A stretch of DNA of 64,000 nucleotides from Syntrophomonas sp. GTDB taxonomy: Bacteria > Bacillota > Syntrophomonadia > Syntrophomonadales > Syntrophomonadaceae. Below the pieces are notes generated by a model. The model had not been told where the DNA came from. It ran no database searches and worked only from the letters and a program-made list of their open reading frames with translations. The translations under genes and the position numbers were made by a program. Positions 34,800-43,874 of the stretch are shown one piece after another (position 1 is the first letter of the stretch; each line of letters starts with the position of its first letter). The stretch covers positions 35,761 through 99,760 of the forward strand of contig JAENZN010000011.1 of NCBI GenBank assembly GCA_016841245.1, given 5' to 3'.

Positions 34800-35618
34800 C
34801 TAAATATGGGATGCTCGAGCAGGATTTTTAATAACGGAGATAATGAAGTAGGTGGCCACTGCAATTACGATAATAGCAGCACCGGAAGGGATGCCCATGA
34901 CGTAAGACACCCACAGCCCCCCCAGACAAAAGATAATGCCCAGTGCAATGGAGAGTATCATGGTATGATGCAAACTGTAGGTATACTGCCGTGCTATTGA
35001 TGGTGGGGCAGTTAAAAGTGCAATTATCAGCATTATCCCCACCACCCTGATCAGAACTACCACCGTCAGGGCAACCAGTACATAAATTATGTTTTCCAAA
35101 AGAGCTGTAGGCAAACCTATCACCTGGGCAAATTCCTCATCGAACAGGTAGGTTTTAAAAGCATTAAAAAATACTGCTATGGTACCTACAATGATCAAAT
35201 TCATTATTATGGTTATTATCAAGTCCAATCTGGAAACAGTAAGTATGTCTCCAAACAGGTAGGAGGTGATATCCGGGGGATAACCAGGGGTAAAAGCGAT
35301 AAAGAGAATACCCAGAGCCATACCCAGAGCCCAGAACATTCCTAAGACTACTTCTGGGGTTATATGAGTTTTGTGTTGCAAGCGGCGGATACCCAGGGCT
35401 GACAGGACAGCAAAGCCCAGGGCACCAATTAAAGGCTCTATTCCCAGGTAATAACCCAGACCTATTCCCCCAAAAGCAGTGTGAGCTATACCGCCGCTCA
35501 TCATTACCAGCTGTTTTTCTATGATGATGGTACCAATTATTCCGCAGGCAATGCTGGCCAGGATAGCACTAAAAAATGCATTCTGCAGGAAGTTATAGTT
35601 TAACAGAGCTTCAATCAT
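34800..35618 (-). CDS. Metal ABC transporter permease (ZnuB/MntB type)
   Basis: A 272-residue ABC-3 family permease with about eight or nine membrane segments. Family features include GGIAHTAFGGIGLGYYLG near residue 40 and the conserved cytoplasmic segment FDEEFAQVIGLP. It forms the channel for zinc or manganese import with the ATPase encoded just before it, with which it overlaps by 8 nt. GGGAGGG supports the start at 35618; an upstream in-frame ATG lies within the ATPase gene. Last gene of the three-gene unit. Confidence 0.9.
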   Translation of the reverse strand: MIEALLNYNFLQNAFFSAILASIACGIIGTIIIEKQLVMMSGGIAHTAFGGIGLGYYLGIEPLIGALGFAVLSALGIRRLQHKTHITPEVVLGMFWALGMALGILFIAFTPGYPPDITSYLFGDILTVSRLDLIITIIMNLIIVGTIAVFFNAFKTYLFDEEFAQVIGLPTALLENIIYVLVALTVVVLIRVVGIMLIIALLTAPPSIARQYTYSLHHTMILSIALGIIFCLGGLWVSYVMGIPSGAAIIVIAVATYFIISVIKNPARASHI

Positions 35619-36381
35619 GGTATCCCTCCCCGTGCTGAGGCAGCACCCGGTGAGGTACTCCATGGGCTAACAATTCGACCGGGCACCCGTAGACCTGGCC
35701 CAATAAGGTGTCGGTTAATTCCGGGGCCCCATGATAAAACAAGCTTACATTCAAACAGGCCAGACTCTTAACATAAGAAGATACCACTCCCATGTCGTGG
35801 CTGACCATAATGATGGTTATGTATTCGTTAATGTCCTTAAGTAAAGAATAAATATGCGATTTGGATCCCGCGTCCAGGCTGGCGGTAGGTTCATCCAGCA
35901 GAAGAATCTCAGGCTCCATAACCAGTGCTCGGGCAATCAGCACCCGCTGCATCTGCCCCCCCGAAAGCTGACCGATCTGCCGGTCTTTTAGATCATAAAT
36001 CTCCAGCTTATGCATGATATCTTCAACGGCTGTAAAATCAGTATCTGCGTACTGGTGCATGAAGAGATTGTGTTTGGTAAGTCTCCCGGTTAATACTGCT
36101 TCCGTTACGCTAAAAGGAAAATCCCGGTTCAAATTAAAGCGCTGGGGTACGTAACCTATTTTCCCATGAGTATTGCACGGTGGCAGCCCCAGCACCTGGA
36201 CGCTTCCAGATGATGGTTTTACCAGTCCGGCTATTAATTTTAAAATAGTACTTTTGCCGCTGCCGTTAGGGCCAATTATTCCCAGAAATTCCTTTTCCTC
36301 AATTTTCAAACTGATATCAGAAATAGCCCGGACATTTCCATAAAAAACACTCACGTTTTCAAGTTCGACTACCGTTTTCAT
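35611..36381 (-). CDS. Metal ABC transporter ATP-binding protein (ZnuC type)
   Basis: A 256-residue ABC ATPase: Walker [11 protein letters not shown]-loop VPQRFNL, signature LSGGQMQR, Walker [14 protein letters not shown]-loop VSHD. The C terminus is histidine-rich ([18 protein letters not shown]), as seen in zinc transporters, and could bind metal. It powers uptake with the ZnuB-type permease and ZnuA-type lipoprotein. Fifteen bases separate it from the lipoprotein gene. Confidence 0.92.
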   Translation of the reverse strand: MKTVVELENVSVFYGNVRAISDISLKIEEKEFLGIIGPNGSGKSTILKLIAGLVKPSSGSVQVLGLPPCNTHGKIGYVPQRFNLNRDFPFSVTEAVLTGRLTKHNLFMHQYADTDFTAVEDIMHKLEIYDLKDRQIGQLSGGQMQRVLIARALVMEPEILLLDEPTASLDAGSKSHIYSLLKDINEYITIIMVSHDMGVVSSYVKSLACLNVSLFYHGAPELTDTLLGQVYGCPVELLAHGVPHRVLPQHGEGYHD

Positions 36382-36395
36382 ACCGTCTCCTATCT

Positions 36396-37289
36396 TTACT
36401 GCTGGAGTATCCGGGCAAAGGTATCGGCAATTTTTTGCAGATTATCTATATAATCCACTGCCAGGGGATCGATTTGTTCTGTATAACCACCAATATCTTC
36501 AGCTATGGCGTCAGCCTGTTTGCTGCTGACCGAAGCTTGATAAAAAATCACCTTTATGCCCTTACTTTGGGCCAGGTCAATGATTTCTTGAATATGGTCG
36601 GCAGTAGCATTTTTCCCTTCTTCTTCTATGGACACCATTTGGAGATTATAATCGTCTGCGAAATATCCCAGAGCAGGATGATATACTATGAAGGACTTCT
36701 GTTCCAGTCCTGCCAGGGATGATTTAATATTATTATCCAGCTGCTCCAGCTGCTGCTGGTAAGTTTCTGCATTGGCCCGGTAAGTGTCTGCATTAAGCGG
36801 GTCCATCTTGCTTAGCTCATCCGCTATACTAGCCACGATTATCTTTGCACGTTGAGGTGATAACCATATGTGGGGATCACGTTCACCGGGGGTGAATTCC
36901 CGTTCCGGATATACCCTGGCTACTGCTGCAGGCAGGTCAACTACTTGGATCTGCGGGTTTAAATCATGGATATCAGGTAGTATATTAGCCTTTTCGGTAG
37001 GCACCCCGATAGCAAAATATAAGACCGCGTCGCTCAATTTTACCATTTCCTGTGGTGTGGGGGCATAATTTTCCGGATTGGAACCGGGAGGGATCATGAC
37101 CACCACATCGACCAGATCACCTGCGACTGCTTTAACAAAGGTTTGCTCGGGAACAATAGAAACGGCGATAGTCGCCTTAGGAGTTTCATCCCCAGGTGTG
37201 GCCGTGTTTTGGTCTGCACTGCATCCAGCCAGCATCAAAAGAGATAGAGCGACCAGGATAAGGGTATATATAGAAACGGACTTTTTCAA
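36396..37289 (-). CDS. Zinc/manganese-binding lipoprotein (ZnuA/TroA type)
   Basis: A 297-residue cluster A-1 solute-binding lipoprotein. The lipobox is LMLAGC (Cys23). TroA-type landmarks are VMIPPGSNPENYAPTPQEM, DPHIWLSPQ, FIVYHPALGYFADDY and the late GGYTEQIDPL with its Asp ligand. The His-rich loop of many ZnuA proteins is absent, so zinc versus manganese cannot be told. The usual first ligand His in NPEHYxP is replaced (NPENYAP). First gene of the operon, downstream of a Fur-family-like palindrome. Confidence 0.9.
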   Translation of the reverse strand: MKKSVSIYTLILVALSLLMLAGCSADQNTATPGDETPKATIAVSIVPEQTFVKAVAGDLVDVVVMIPPGSNPENYAPTPQEMVKLSDAVLYFAIGVPTEKANILPDIHDLNPQIQVVDLPAAVARVYPEREFTPGERDPHIWLSPQRAKIIVASIADELSKMDPLNADTYRANAETYQQQLEQLDNNIKSSLAGLEQKSFIVYHPALGYFADDYNLQMVSIEEEGKNATADHIQEIIDLAQSKGIKVIFYQASVSSKQADAIAEDIGGYTEQIDPLAVDYIDNLQKIADTFARILQQ

Positions 37290-37325
37290 TGTTTTTTCCT
37301 CCTAGTACCAGACTTACAAACAATA

Positions 37326-37361
37326 TATTATCATTATTGATAATAAAGACTATTTAGTCAA
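37326..37361 (-). promoter_or_regulatory. Promoter overlapped by a Fur-family-like operator (znu operon)
   Basis: Minus strand: TTGACT (37356-37361), 17 bp, AATAAT (37333-37338). A 20-bp palindrome TATTATCA-TTAT-TGATAATA (37326-37345) covers the -10 box. It resembles AT-rich Zur/Mnt/Fur boxes and sits where a repressor would block RNA polymerase. Confidence 0.65.
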
Positions 37362-37734
37362 GATTATCCATTATTGAAGCTAATTATTACCATAACAATC
37401 CAGGATTCATTTTGTAAAAATAAAACCGGATGTATGGTTTTTTTTGTATCCCGGGATAACTGGCCCGAATATATCTTATAGACAAATCACTGGTTGATAA
37501 AAAAATATTCGGATACTTATTGGGGATGCGGTACTTATTTTGCCTCTGGTTGTATTTTCTGCTTGCCACACACTTCATTATTGAATGACCGAAAAATGCT
37601 TATACTACCCAAAGATACAGATAAGGTCTTATGCATACCGATTCCTTATGCGGGAAAGATATAGCAAATTGGAATTAGATTTACGTATCGACAATTATAT
37701 CCAAAATTTAACCTATTTAGAGAGGTTGATAATT

Positions 37735-39348
37735 GTGTTCAGGTTGTTGTCAAAAAAGTTGCGCCGTTGGCAGATATTAAGCAGCAAAGATCAAACTCAA
37801 ACAAAACCAGATCGTTCCCCGGTCTACCTTTCAAAGAATTTGGAGGGGAACCTTCAGATTCTTAGAGAGGTTCTGGGTCAAAGCAGTGATGTAATCATTC
37901 GTGAAATGAAAATTAGCTCAGATTCAAACGTTGATGCAGCCGTTATTTATATTGATGGTATGGTCGATAGGAATTTGCTAAATCGGGATATCCTGCAGCC
38001 ATTGATGTTTAACCTGCAATTAATTAAGGACCATATTAGGCAAAACCACTCCAGCCTAATCGATTTTATTAAATCAAGCGTGTTAACCGTGGGGCAAATA
38101 ACTGGTACAGAGGATATTGACAGGGTTATTTCCGACGTTCTGAAAGGCCATACCGCAATATTGGTAGAAGGCGTAAACCAGACCTTGCTTATTGATGCTA
38201 AGGGATGGGAAACACGAGGCATTGAACAAACCACTAACGAGGTGTCGATTCGGGGTCCAAAAGACAGTTTTACTGAAACACTGCGTACCAACACGACTTT
38301 ACTGCGACGCAAGATTAGGGATCCGCGCTTAACATTTCAGAGCCTGCAAATTGGGGAGCGGTCAAAAACTGATGTGGCGGTTGTTTATATCAAGGGTATC
38401 ACCCCGGACAGTCTCATCGAGGAAATCAATCAACGTTTAAAACGAATAGATGCCGATGCCGTTCTTGATAGCAGCTATATAGAGCAATTTATTGAAGACA
38501 ATCCCATATCCCTTTTCCCTACCATCGGTTATACTGAACGACCCGATGTCACGGCGGCTAAAATTCTGGAAGGCCGTGCCGCCATTCTGGTTGATGGTTC
38601 TCCGATGGCCCTGACCATGCCCTTTTTATTTATTGAAGGTTTTCAAAACCCGGAGGATTATTATGCCCATCCATTTTTTGCTTCATTAATACGGTGGGTT
38701 AGATTGTTGGGTTTTATCCTGAGTATCTACTTGCCAGGTGTTTTTGTTTCACTAAAAGCTTTTCACCCGGAATTATTCCCCACCCCATTGCTGGTTTCGG
38801 TGGCGGGAGCCAGGGAGGGGCTTCCTTTCCCGGTCGTATTAGAAGCCCTGTTAATGCTGATGCTGTTCGAGGTCCTGCGGGAGGCGGGCCTTAGGATGCC
38901 CCGATCACTTGGTCAGGCAGTTAGTATTGTGGGTGCCCTGGTAATCGGGCAGGCAGCCGTATCAGCCGGTTTGGTAGGTGCACCCATGGTAATAGTGATC
39001 GCAGCCACGGCTATTGCTTCTTTTTTAGTCGTCCCCTTTGCTGATATTGGAGCCTTGTTGCGCCTTTTGATGACGATAGTGGCAGGCTTTTTGGGTCTAT
39101 TCGGAATGATTATTGTTCAGCTGGAAATACTCAGCTATCTGGCTGGTTTACGTTCCCTGGGGGTTCCCTATTTATCTCCCGTAGCCCCCCTCAACATTCG
39201 CGGACTGAAAGATACTTTTCTGCGGGCGCCCTTGTGGGCCATGGACAGTCGTCCTGCATCTTTAAATTCACCCGATATGAGGAGGCAATCACCTGATCAA
39301 ATGCCCCAGGTACCCAAAACCGAATCTAACCAAGGGGGAAATCAATGA
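37735..39348 (+). CDS. Spore germination receptor subunit A (GerA family)
   Basis: A 537-residue GerAA/GerKA-type protein. The large N-terminal soluble domain (to about 290) has RDPRLTFQSLQIGERSKTDVAVVYIKGI and PTIGYTERPDVTAAKILEGRAAILVDGSP. It is followed by about five membrane helices, with LLVSVAGAREGLPFPVVLEALLMLM and a prolin-rich tail. It senses germinants in the inner spore membrane. I prefer the GTG at 37735 because AGAGAGGT lies eight bases upstream; the frame is open from 37585 without a ribosome site there. First of a four-gene germination operon. Confidence 0.9.
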   Translation: MFRLLSKKLRRWQILSSKDQTQTKPDRSPVYLSKNLEGNLQILREVLGQSSDVIIREMKISSDSNVDAAVIYIDGMVDRNLLNRDILQPLMFNLQLIKDHIRQNHSSLIDFIKSSVLTVGQITGTEDIDRVISDVLKGHTAILVEGVNQTLLIDAKGWETRGIEQTTNEVSIRGPKDSFTETLRTNTTLLRRKIRDPRLTFQSLQIGERSKTDVAVVYIKGITPDSLIEEINQRLKRIDADAVLDSSYIEQFIEDNPISLFPTIGYTERPDVTAAKILEGRAAILVDGSPMALTMPFLFIEGFQNPEDYYAHPFFASLIRWVRLLGFILSIYLPGVFVSLKAFHPELFPTPLLVSVAGAREGLPFPVVLEALLMLMLFEVLREAGLRMPRSLGQAVSIVGALVIGQAAVSAGLVGAPMVIVIAATAIASFLVVPFADIGALLRLLMTIVAGFLGLFGMIIVQLEILSYLAGLRSLGVPYLSPVAPLNIRGLKDTFLRAPLWAMDSRPASLNSPDMRRQSPDQMPQVPKTESNQGGNQ

Positions 39349-40529
39349 AAAGGGAACCATGTTTTAGAATTTACTTGGCTATTATTTTAGTGATTATACT
39401 AGTGTGCTTATCCGGGTGTTGGGATAGTGAGGAGTTGAATAAAATATCAATTGTATCAGGTCTGGGCTGGGATCTTGATCCGGATACGGGTGAGGTCACG
39501 CTGACCTATCAATCAATTATTCCCAGTGAGATTAAAAGTACATCAGGTATGGATGGAGGCGGGGAACAAAAGGGGGGCAGCGCACTTCGTGCTATTCAAC
39601 TCGATCAGGATACGGGTGCATCTCCGTATGATGTATTAAATCGGTTTACCCAACATGGCAGCCGTATTCCATTTTATCAGCATACCCAGGTATATGTCTT
39701 CGGAAAGGATGGAGCACAAAAGGGGATTTACGGTTTCCTAGATACACAGGCCAGGAATCCGGTAAGCCGCCCCAACGCCTTAATAGTAGTCTCAGAGAAA
39801 AAAGCCAGCGATATTCTTGGAATTCAGGATGGCATGGAAAATATTCAGGCATTCGGAATGGCGGCGGAGATAAAACTGTCAGCGCAATTTTCTAAATATC
39901 CGGCAGTCACACGTTTGGATTTTCAACAACGCATATTGAGTAAAACTACGGCTCCTATTGCCCCTATTGTAGGTATAGCTGAGGAGATTAGCTCTCAAGG
40001 TGAAAAAGTCAAAAGACTTCGCGTTATGGGCACGGCGGTTTTTAAAGAGGATAGGATGATTGGACAGCTAAATGAACGGGAATCGAGTGGACTTCTGTGG
40101 ACTATTAACAAAATAAAAAAAGGGTTTGTAATAATACCAGAAGCTAGTCTGGAAATTGTGCGGGCTAAGGGTGAAATTGTTCCTGAGCTGCAGGGCGATC
40201 AAATAATAATTACTATTGAAATAGATGAAGAGTCAAACCTGGTTGAGTATACCGGCCACCAAGATTTGACTTCGGATATTCTGCAAGAATTAGAAAAGGG
40301 GCAGGCTAAAGAGATTGAAAGTCAGGTAATGGCTGCAGTCGAAAAATCCTTTGCTCTCGATGCCGATGTTTTTGGGTTTGGGGAGGCGGTTCATCGTAAA
40401 TATAAAAAGGAATGGAAAGATCTTCAATCGAGGTGGGACGAAATATATCCCAATATTGAAGTTGTGGTAAAGGCCAAAACTCATTTGAATGAAATCGGGG
40501 ATGTCAGAAAAGCTTTATTAAAGGATTAA
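39345..40529 (+). CDS. Spore germination receptor lipoprotein subunit C (Ger(x)C family)
   Basis: A 394-residue GerC lipoprotein. The signal peptide has the lipobox VCLSGCWDSEELN; CWD followed by E-x-N is the family hallmark. The rest is the three-domain GerC fold, with PNALIVVSEKKASDIL and the late FGFGEAVHRKYKKEW. It overlaps the A-subunit gene by four bases (ATGA), so translation is coupled. It is lipid-modified by Lgt and sits on the outer face of the spore inner membrane. Confidence 0.92.
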   Translation: MKREPCFRIYLAIILVIILVCLSGCWDSEELNKISIVSGLGWDLDPDTGEVTLTYQSIIPSEIKSTSGMDGGGEQKGGSALRAIQLDQDTGASPYDVLNRFTQHGSRIPFYQHTQVYVFGKDGAQKGIYGFLDTQARNPVSRPNALIVVSEKKASDILGIQDGMENIQAFGMAAEIKLSAQFSKYPAVTRLDFQQRILSKTTAPIAPIVGIAEEISSQGEKVKRLRVMGTAVFKEDRMIGQLNERESSGLLWTINKIKKGFVIIPEASLEIVRAKGEIVPELQGDQIIITIEIDEESNLVEYTGHQDLTSDILQELEKGQAKEIESQVMAAVEKSFALDADVFGFGEAVHRKYKKEWKDLQSRWDEIYPNIEVVVKAKTHLNEIGDVRKALLKD

Positions 40530-40551
40530 GGTAGGAGCAGGAGTGTGATCT

Positions 40552-41652
40552 GTGTTTTTAGAGCAAGGTAAAATATCTAATTTGCAATTAAGCGTTTTAA
40601 TAACAGGCTTTGTTTTAGGTTCTTCCGTCATTATTCCTCCTGGCCAGGGTGCCGGGCACGATGCCTGGATTGCGGTTGCTTTAGGCTTGATGGAAGGTTT
40701 ACTAATAGCCTGGATATTTACTGCCCTGGCCAGGCAATTTGAATATAAGACGATTATAGAAATAAATTCTCTTGTCTACGGAAAGATTCTGGGCAAGTGT
40801 ATATCTGTTCTGTTCATATGGTATCTTTTTCACCTGGGGGCATTGGTTTTAGACAATTATGCCAGGTTTTTTAAATTGGAAATCTACCCCAATACTCCGA
40901 AAACAGTTCTTTTTCTTTTACTTATGCTGGTGTGCGCCTCGACCGTAGGCAGAGGGATCGAAGTATTAGCCAGATGCAGCGTAATTCTAGTGCCGCTTAC
41001 CATCTTGCTTATACCTGTAGATACGCTTCTACTAATTCCGCATATTGACCTCAATGACTTGATGCCTATTCTGGATGTGCCCAGCGAAAAACTATTATGG
41101 GCAAGTCAGGGGGCAGCCAGCTTTCCCTTTGCGGAAACAGTAGCATTTTTAATGGTGTTAGCTTTTATAGATAAGCCAGAAAAAGGGCCTTCTGCTGTTT
41201 CCAGGGGTTTACTAATAGCGGGATTTTTCCTAATTATGGCTGTAGCCCGAAATGCTGCGGTATTAGGACCAATGGCCGTAATTACCAATTACCCATCCTA
41301 CCTTATGGCGCAAGTCATCGACATTGGTGATATCCTCACTCGTTTCGAGGTTGTGGTGGGTATTACTTTAATCACCATGGGGTTTATCAAAATCTCGATT
41401 CTGTTTTATGGAACGGTTTTAGGTCTGGCCCAGGTTTTCAATTTAAGTAGCTACCGCCCGATTATTCTTCCGGTAGGGATTCTCATGGTGATTTTAGCCC
41501 TGACTAATGTGGGGAATACTTTGGAACTGTTTGAGTTCGCGTATAAGAGCTACCCTATCTATGCAGTTCCCTTTCAAATCGGCATTCCGCTTGTTACGCT
41601 GATAGTGGCTAAATTGCGAAGATTGCCTCAAACAGGGGGTGACCAGGTATGA
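40552..41652 (+). CDS. Spore germination receptor permease subunit B (GerB/EndoA family)
   Basis: A 366-residue amino-acid-permease-like membrane protein with about ten helices. It begins LEQGKISNLQLSVLITGFVLGSSVIIPPG, the classic GerB start, and has FPFAETVAFLMVLAF in the middle. It likely binds the germinant. GTG start with AGGAGCAGGAG upstream. Its 3' end overlaps the next small gene by four bases. Confidence 0.92.
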   Translation: MFLEQGKISNLQLSVLITGFVLGSSVIIPPGQGAGHDAWIAVALGLMEGLLIAWIFTALARQFEYKTIIEINSLVYGKILGKCISVLFIWYLFHLGALVLDNYARFFKLEIYPNTPKTVLFLLLMLVCASTVGRGIEVLARCSVILVPLTILLIPVDTLLLIPHIDLNDLMPILDVPSEKLLWASQGAASFPFAETVAFLMVLAFIDKPEKGPSAVSRGLLIAGFFLIMAVARNAAVLGPMAVITNYPSYLMAQVIDIGDILTRFEVVVGITLITMGFIKISILFYGTVLGLAQVFNLSSYRPIILPVGILMVILALTNVGNTLELFEFAYKSYPIYAVPFQIGIPLVTLIVAKLRRLPQTGGDQV

Positions 41653-41858
41653 TTGCCCTATTGATCATGGGGTTCGGAATTGTGGCCTTAATACAAATCC
41701 CTGCTCTGGTTCAAAAACAATGGTGGCGGGAATTAATCGTGTTTATGGTTTTATGGTCGGCTGGTTTTATTCTCAGCATTATGATTTCCACAGGAATCAC
41801 ACTGCCGCCCATAACAATGATCATTAACAAATATATAATTGGAATATTCGAGTTATAA
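41649..41858 (+). CDS. Small two-helix membrane protein, germination-receptor D-subunit-like
   Basis: A 69-residue protein with two membrane helices (MIALLIMGFGIVALIQIPAL and LIVFMVLWSAGFILSIMI). It overlaps the B-subunit gene by ATGA, so it is clearly part of the operon. Small two-helix D subunits are known to accompany some Bacillus Ger receptors (for example GerKD); size, topology and position match, though I cannot test homology. Its hairpin terminator lies 260 bp downstream. Confidence 0.75.
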   Translation: MIALLIMGFGIVALIQIPALVQKQWWRELIVFMVLWSAGFILSIMISTGITLPPITMIINKYIIGIFEL

Positions 41859-42117
41859 AGGCGTTTAAATAGATTTTTAAGGCTCACTCCAAAGCTGCTT
41901 TCACAGACCGACCAACTATCTATTTTCAATTTCGAATGTTGAAGCGGAGGCATTCGAACCCCATGAATCTAGTGAAAAAGAGAAGATCAAGATCTTTTAG
42001 ATACTAGCGCCAACTTTATTGGGCTATGTGTAAATCCCAACAAGATATGTATTGTGACATAATACGTTTCTTGCAAGTAGTAATATACCTAGGATGGTTT
42101 CCCCTTTCTAAATTCTC

Positions 42118-42167
42118 AAAGTATCCATTTTACTCATATCTGAGTAAAATGGATACTTTAGCTTTTT
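42118..42167 (+). terminator. Very strong hairpin downstream of the ger operon
   Basis: A perfect 19-bp stem (42118-42136 with 42141-42159, loop TATC) is followed by AGCTTTTT. The stem strength exceeds normal terminators. Between 41.86 and 42.60 kb I see no gene; weaker hairpins occur around 42.35-42.41 kb. Confidence 0.75.
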
Positions 42168-42487
42168 GAGGTTAAAGTACCATTCGTTTTATTAAAACTT
42201 CCTTATATAATTCCTAGCCGATTCATTTAGTTTTAGTTACGAAAAATAATAGCTTCTTCGCCCTTTGCCTATAAGTGTACATCCACCCTTTGGCATTTTT
42301 ACCCTTGATATCTATCGCTTAAAAAATCAAGAATCTAACCACACAAGAATCATTGTAGCAAAAAAGGACGGCTACAATGTTGTTTCATTGTCCTGAAACA
42401 GTACGATCAATACAGCGCTATAAGGAAAGATATAAATAGTATTTTTAATATAAAAATTACTCCACCTGTAAAAGTGAATATTACAGC

Positions 42488-42542
42488 CATATGCCAATGA
42501 AAACTCAAATGTTTTTACTTAGAGTAAAAACATTGGCATATG
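42488..42542. promoter_or_regulatory. Two mutually exclusive hairpins before the catabolic island
   Basis: CATATGCCAATG (42488-42499) can pair with CATTGGCATATG (42531-42542). ATGTTTTTAC (42509-42518) can pair with GTAAAAACAT (42524-42533). The two stems share three bases of the 3' arm. They end 58 bp before the first catabolic gene, so they could form an RNA switch or an operator pair. Confidence 0.45.
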
Positions 42543-42599
42543 TTTTGCAAATTTACCAGACCAAGGATGAAAGTTTAAGAAAAGGAGGCGGAAAATAAA

Positions 42600-43037
42600 T
42601 TGAAAGGTAAGACATGCAAAGAGATGAACATCGGGGACAAAGCAGAGTTCAGTAAGAGTATTACGGAAGCTGATCTTATTATGTTTGCAGGGATTACTGG
42701 AGATATGAATCCAGTTCACATAAACCAGGAATTTGCCAAGACTACGATATTTGGGAAAAGAATTGTTCATGGAATTTTATCAATAGGATTTATATCTAAT
42801 GTGCTCGGAACTCAGCTCCCTGGACCAGGGGGAGTTTATATCAACCAAACATGTCAGTTTTTGAAGCCGGTATATATTGGGGATACCATTACTGCAACGG
42901 TGGAGGTGATTAATAAAGATGAAGGTTTAAACAGGGTATGGCTGCGAACCTACTGTACTAACCAGAATGACCAAATGGTGGTAGATGGTGAAGCAGTTAT
43001 GATGCCCAGGAAAGAAGTCGAAGAAAAGACCGCGTAA
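42600..43037 (+). CDS. MaoC-like (R)-specific enoyl-CoA hydratase
   Basis: A 145-residue hotdog-fold hydratase. The active-site signature GDMNPVHINQEFA..TTIFGKRIVHGIL holds the catalytic Asp-His pair (near 36 and 41) of PhaJ/MaoC enzymes, which hydrate trans-2-enoyl-CoA to (R)-3-hydroxyacyl-CoA. TTG start behind AGGAGGCGG. It opens the plus-strand catabolic island. Having both this (R)-hydratase and an (S)-type crotonase next door suggests epimerisation or two different hydration steps. Confidence 0.88.
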   Translation: MKGKTCKEMNIGDKAEFSKSITEADLIMFAGITGDMNPVHINQEFAKTTIFGKRIVHGILSIGFISNVLGTQLPGPGGVYINQTCQFLKPVYIGDTITATVEVINKDEGLNRVWLRTYCTNQNDQMVVDGEAVMMPRKEVEEKTA

Positions 43038-43062
43038 TTATCAATTAAGGAAGTGTGAAGAC

Positions 43063-43851
43063 ATGCCATACAATTTCAAATATATACGATGCGAACTGCA
43101 AAACAGAATTATGTTATTAGCGATAAACCGGCCTGAAGTTCATAATGCATTGAATTCTGAATTGTTCAGAGAAATAGGTGAGGTTTTCCAAAAGATGAAA
43201 GATGACCCTGAGGTAGATGTTGTGGTTATTACCGGGGCCGGAGAGAAATCTTTTATCGCGGGTTCGGATGTCTCGGAGATGTCACAGTGTTCACTTTTAG
43301 AAGCCAGGAAATTTGCATTGGGAGTCAATGATGCTCAGCAAAAAATAGCCAATTTTCCCCGACCTACAATAGCAGCAATCAATGGATTTGCTTTTGGAGG
43401 GGGACTTGAGGTAGCGATGTGCTGTGATATTAGGATAGCTTCTGAAAATGCAAAATTTGGCCAGCTTGAAGTTGATGTAGGAATAATTCCGGGTGGCGGC
43501 GGCACCCAAAGACTTGCGAGGCTAATTGGGACCGGACGTGCCAAAGAGATGATATACACATGTATGATAATAGACGCCCAAAGGGCATTCGAGATTGGAT
43601 TGGTAAACCGGGTTGTAAGTAAGGAAAACCTAATGGAAGAGACTATGAAACTGGCCAAGAAAATCGAACAGAAATCCAATGTAATGTTGACCTTGGCTAA
43701 AGCGGCTATTGATACAGGAGCGGATATGGATCTCGAAAACGCTTTGAAAACTGAAATAGAATTATTTGCTGAATGCTTCGGAAGCGTAGATGGACCAGAA
43801 GGCCTAAAAGCATTTGTTGAGAAAAGGAAGGCAAATATCATCGGAAAATAA
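43063..43851 (+). CDS. Enoyl-CoA hydratase/isomerase (crotonase family)
   Basis: A 262-residue crotonase. The oxyanion-hole region AAINGFAFGGGLEVAMCCDIRIAS is canonical. Both hydratase glutamates are present (E136 in FGQLEVDVGIIPGGGGTQRL and E162 in GRAKEMIYT), so true hydratase activity is likely. It would form (S)-3-hydroxyacyl-CoA for the dehydrogenase encoded next. Ring-opening hydrolases belong to the same fold, so a different substrate cannot be excluded. GGAAGTG precedes the ATG. Confidence 0.9.
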   Translation: MPYNFKYIRCELQNRIMLLAINRPEVHNALNSELFREIGEVFQKMKDDPEVDVVVITGAGEKSFIAGSDVSEMSQCSLLEARKFALGVNDAQQKIANFPRPTIAAINGFAFGGGLEVAMCCDIRIASENAKFGQLEVDVGIIPGGGGTQRLARLIGTGRAKEMIYTCMIIDAQRAFEIGLVNRVVSKENLMEETMKLAKKIEQKSNVMLTLAKAAIDTGADMDLENALKTEIELFAECFGSVDGPEGLKAFVEKRKANIIGK

Positions 43852-43874
43852 ATTACAGGAAAGGATGTTTGATT

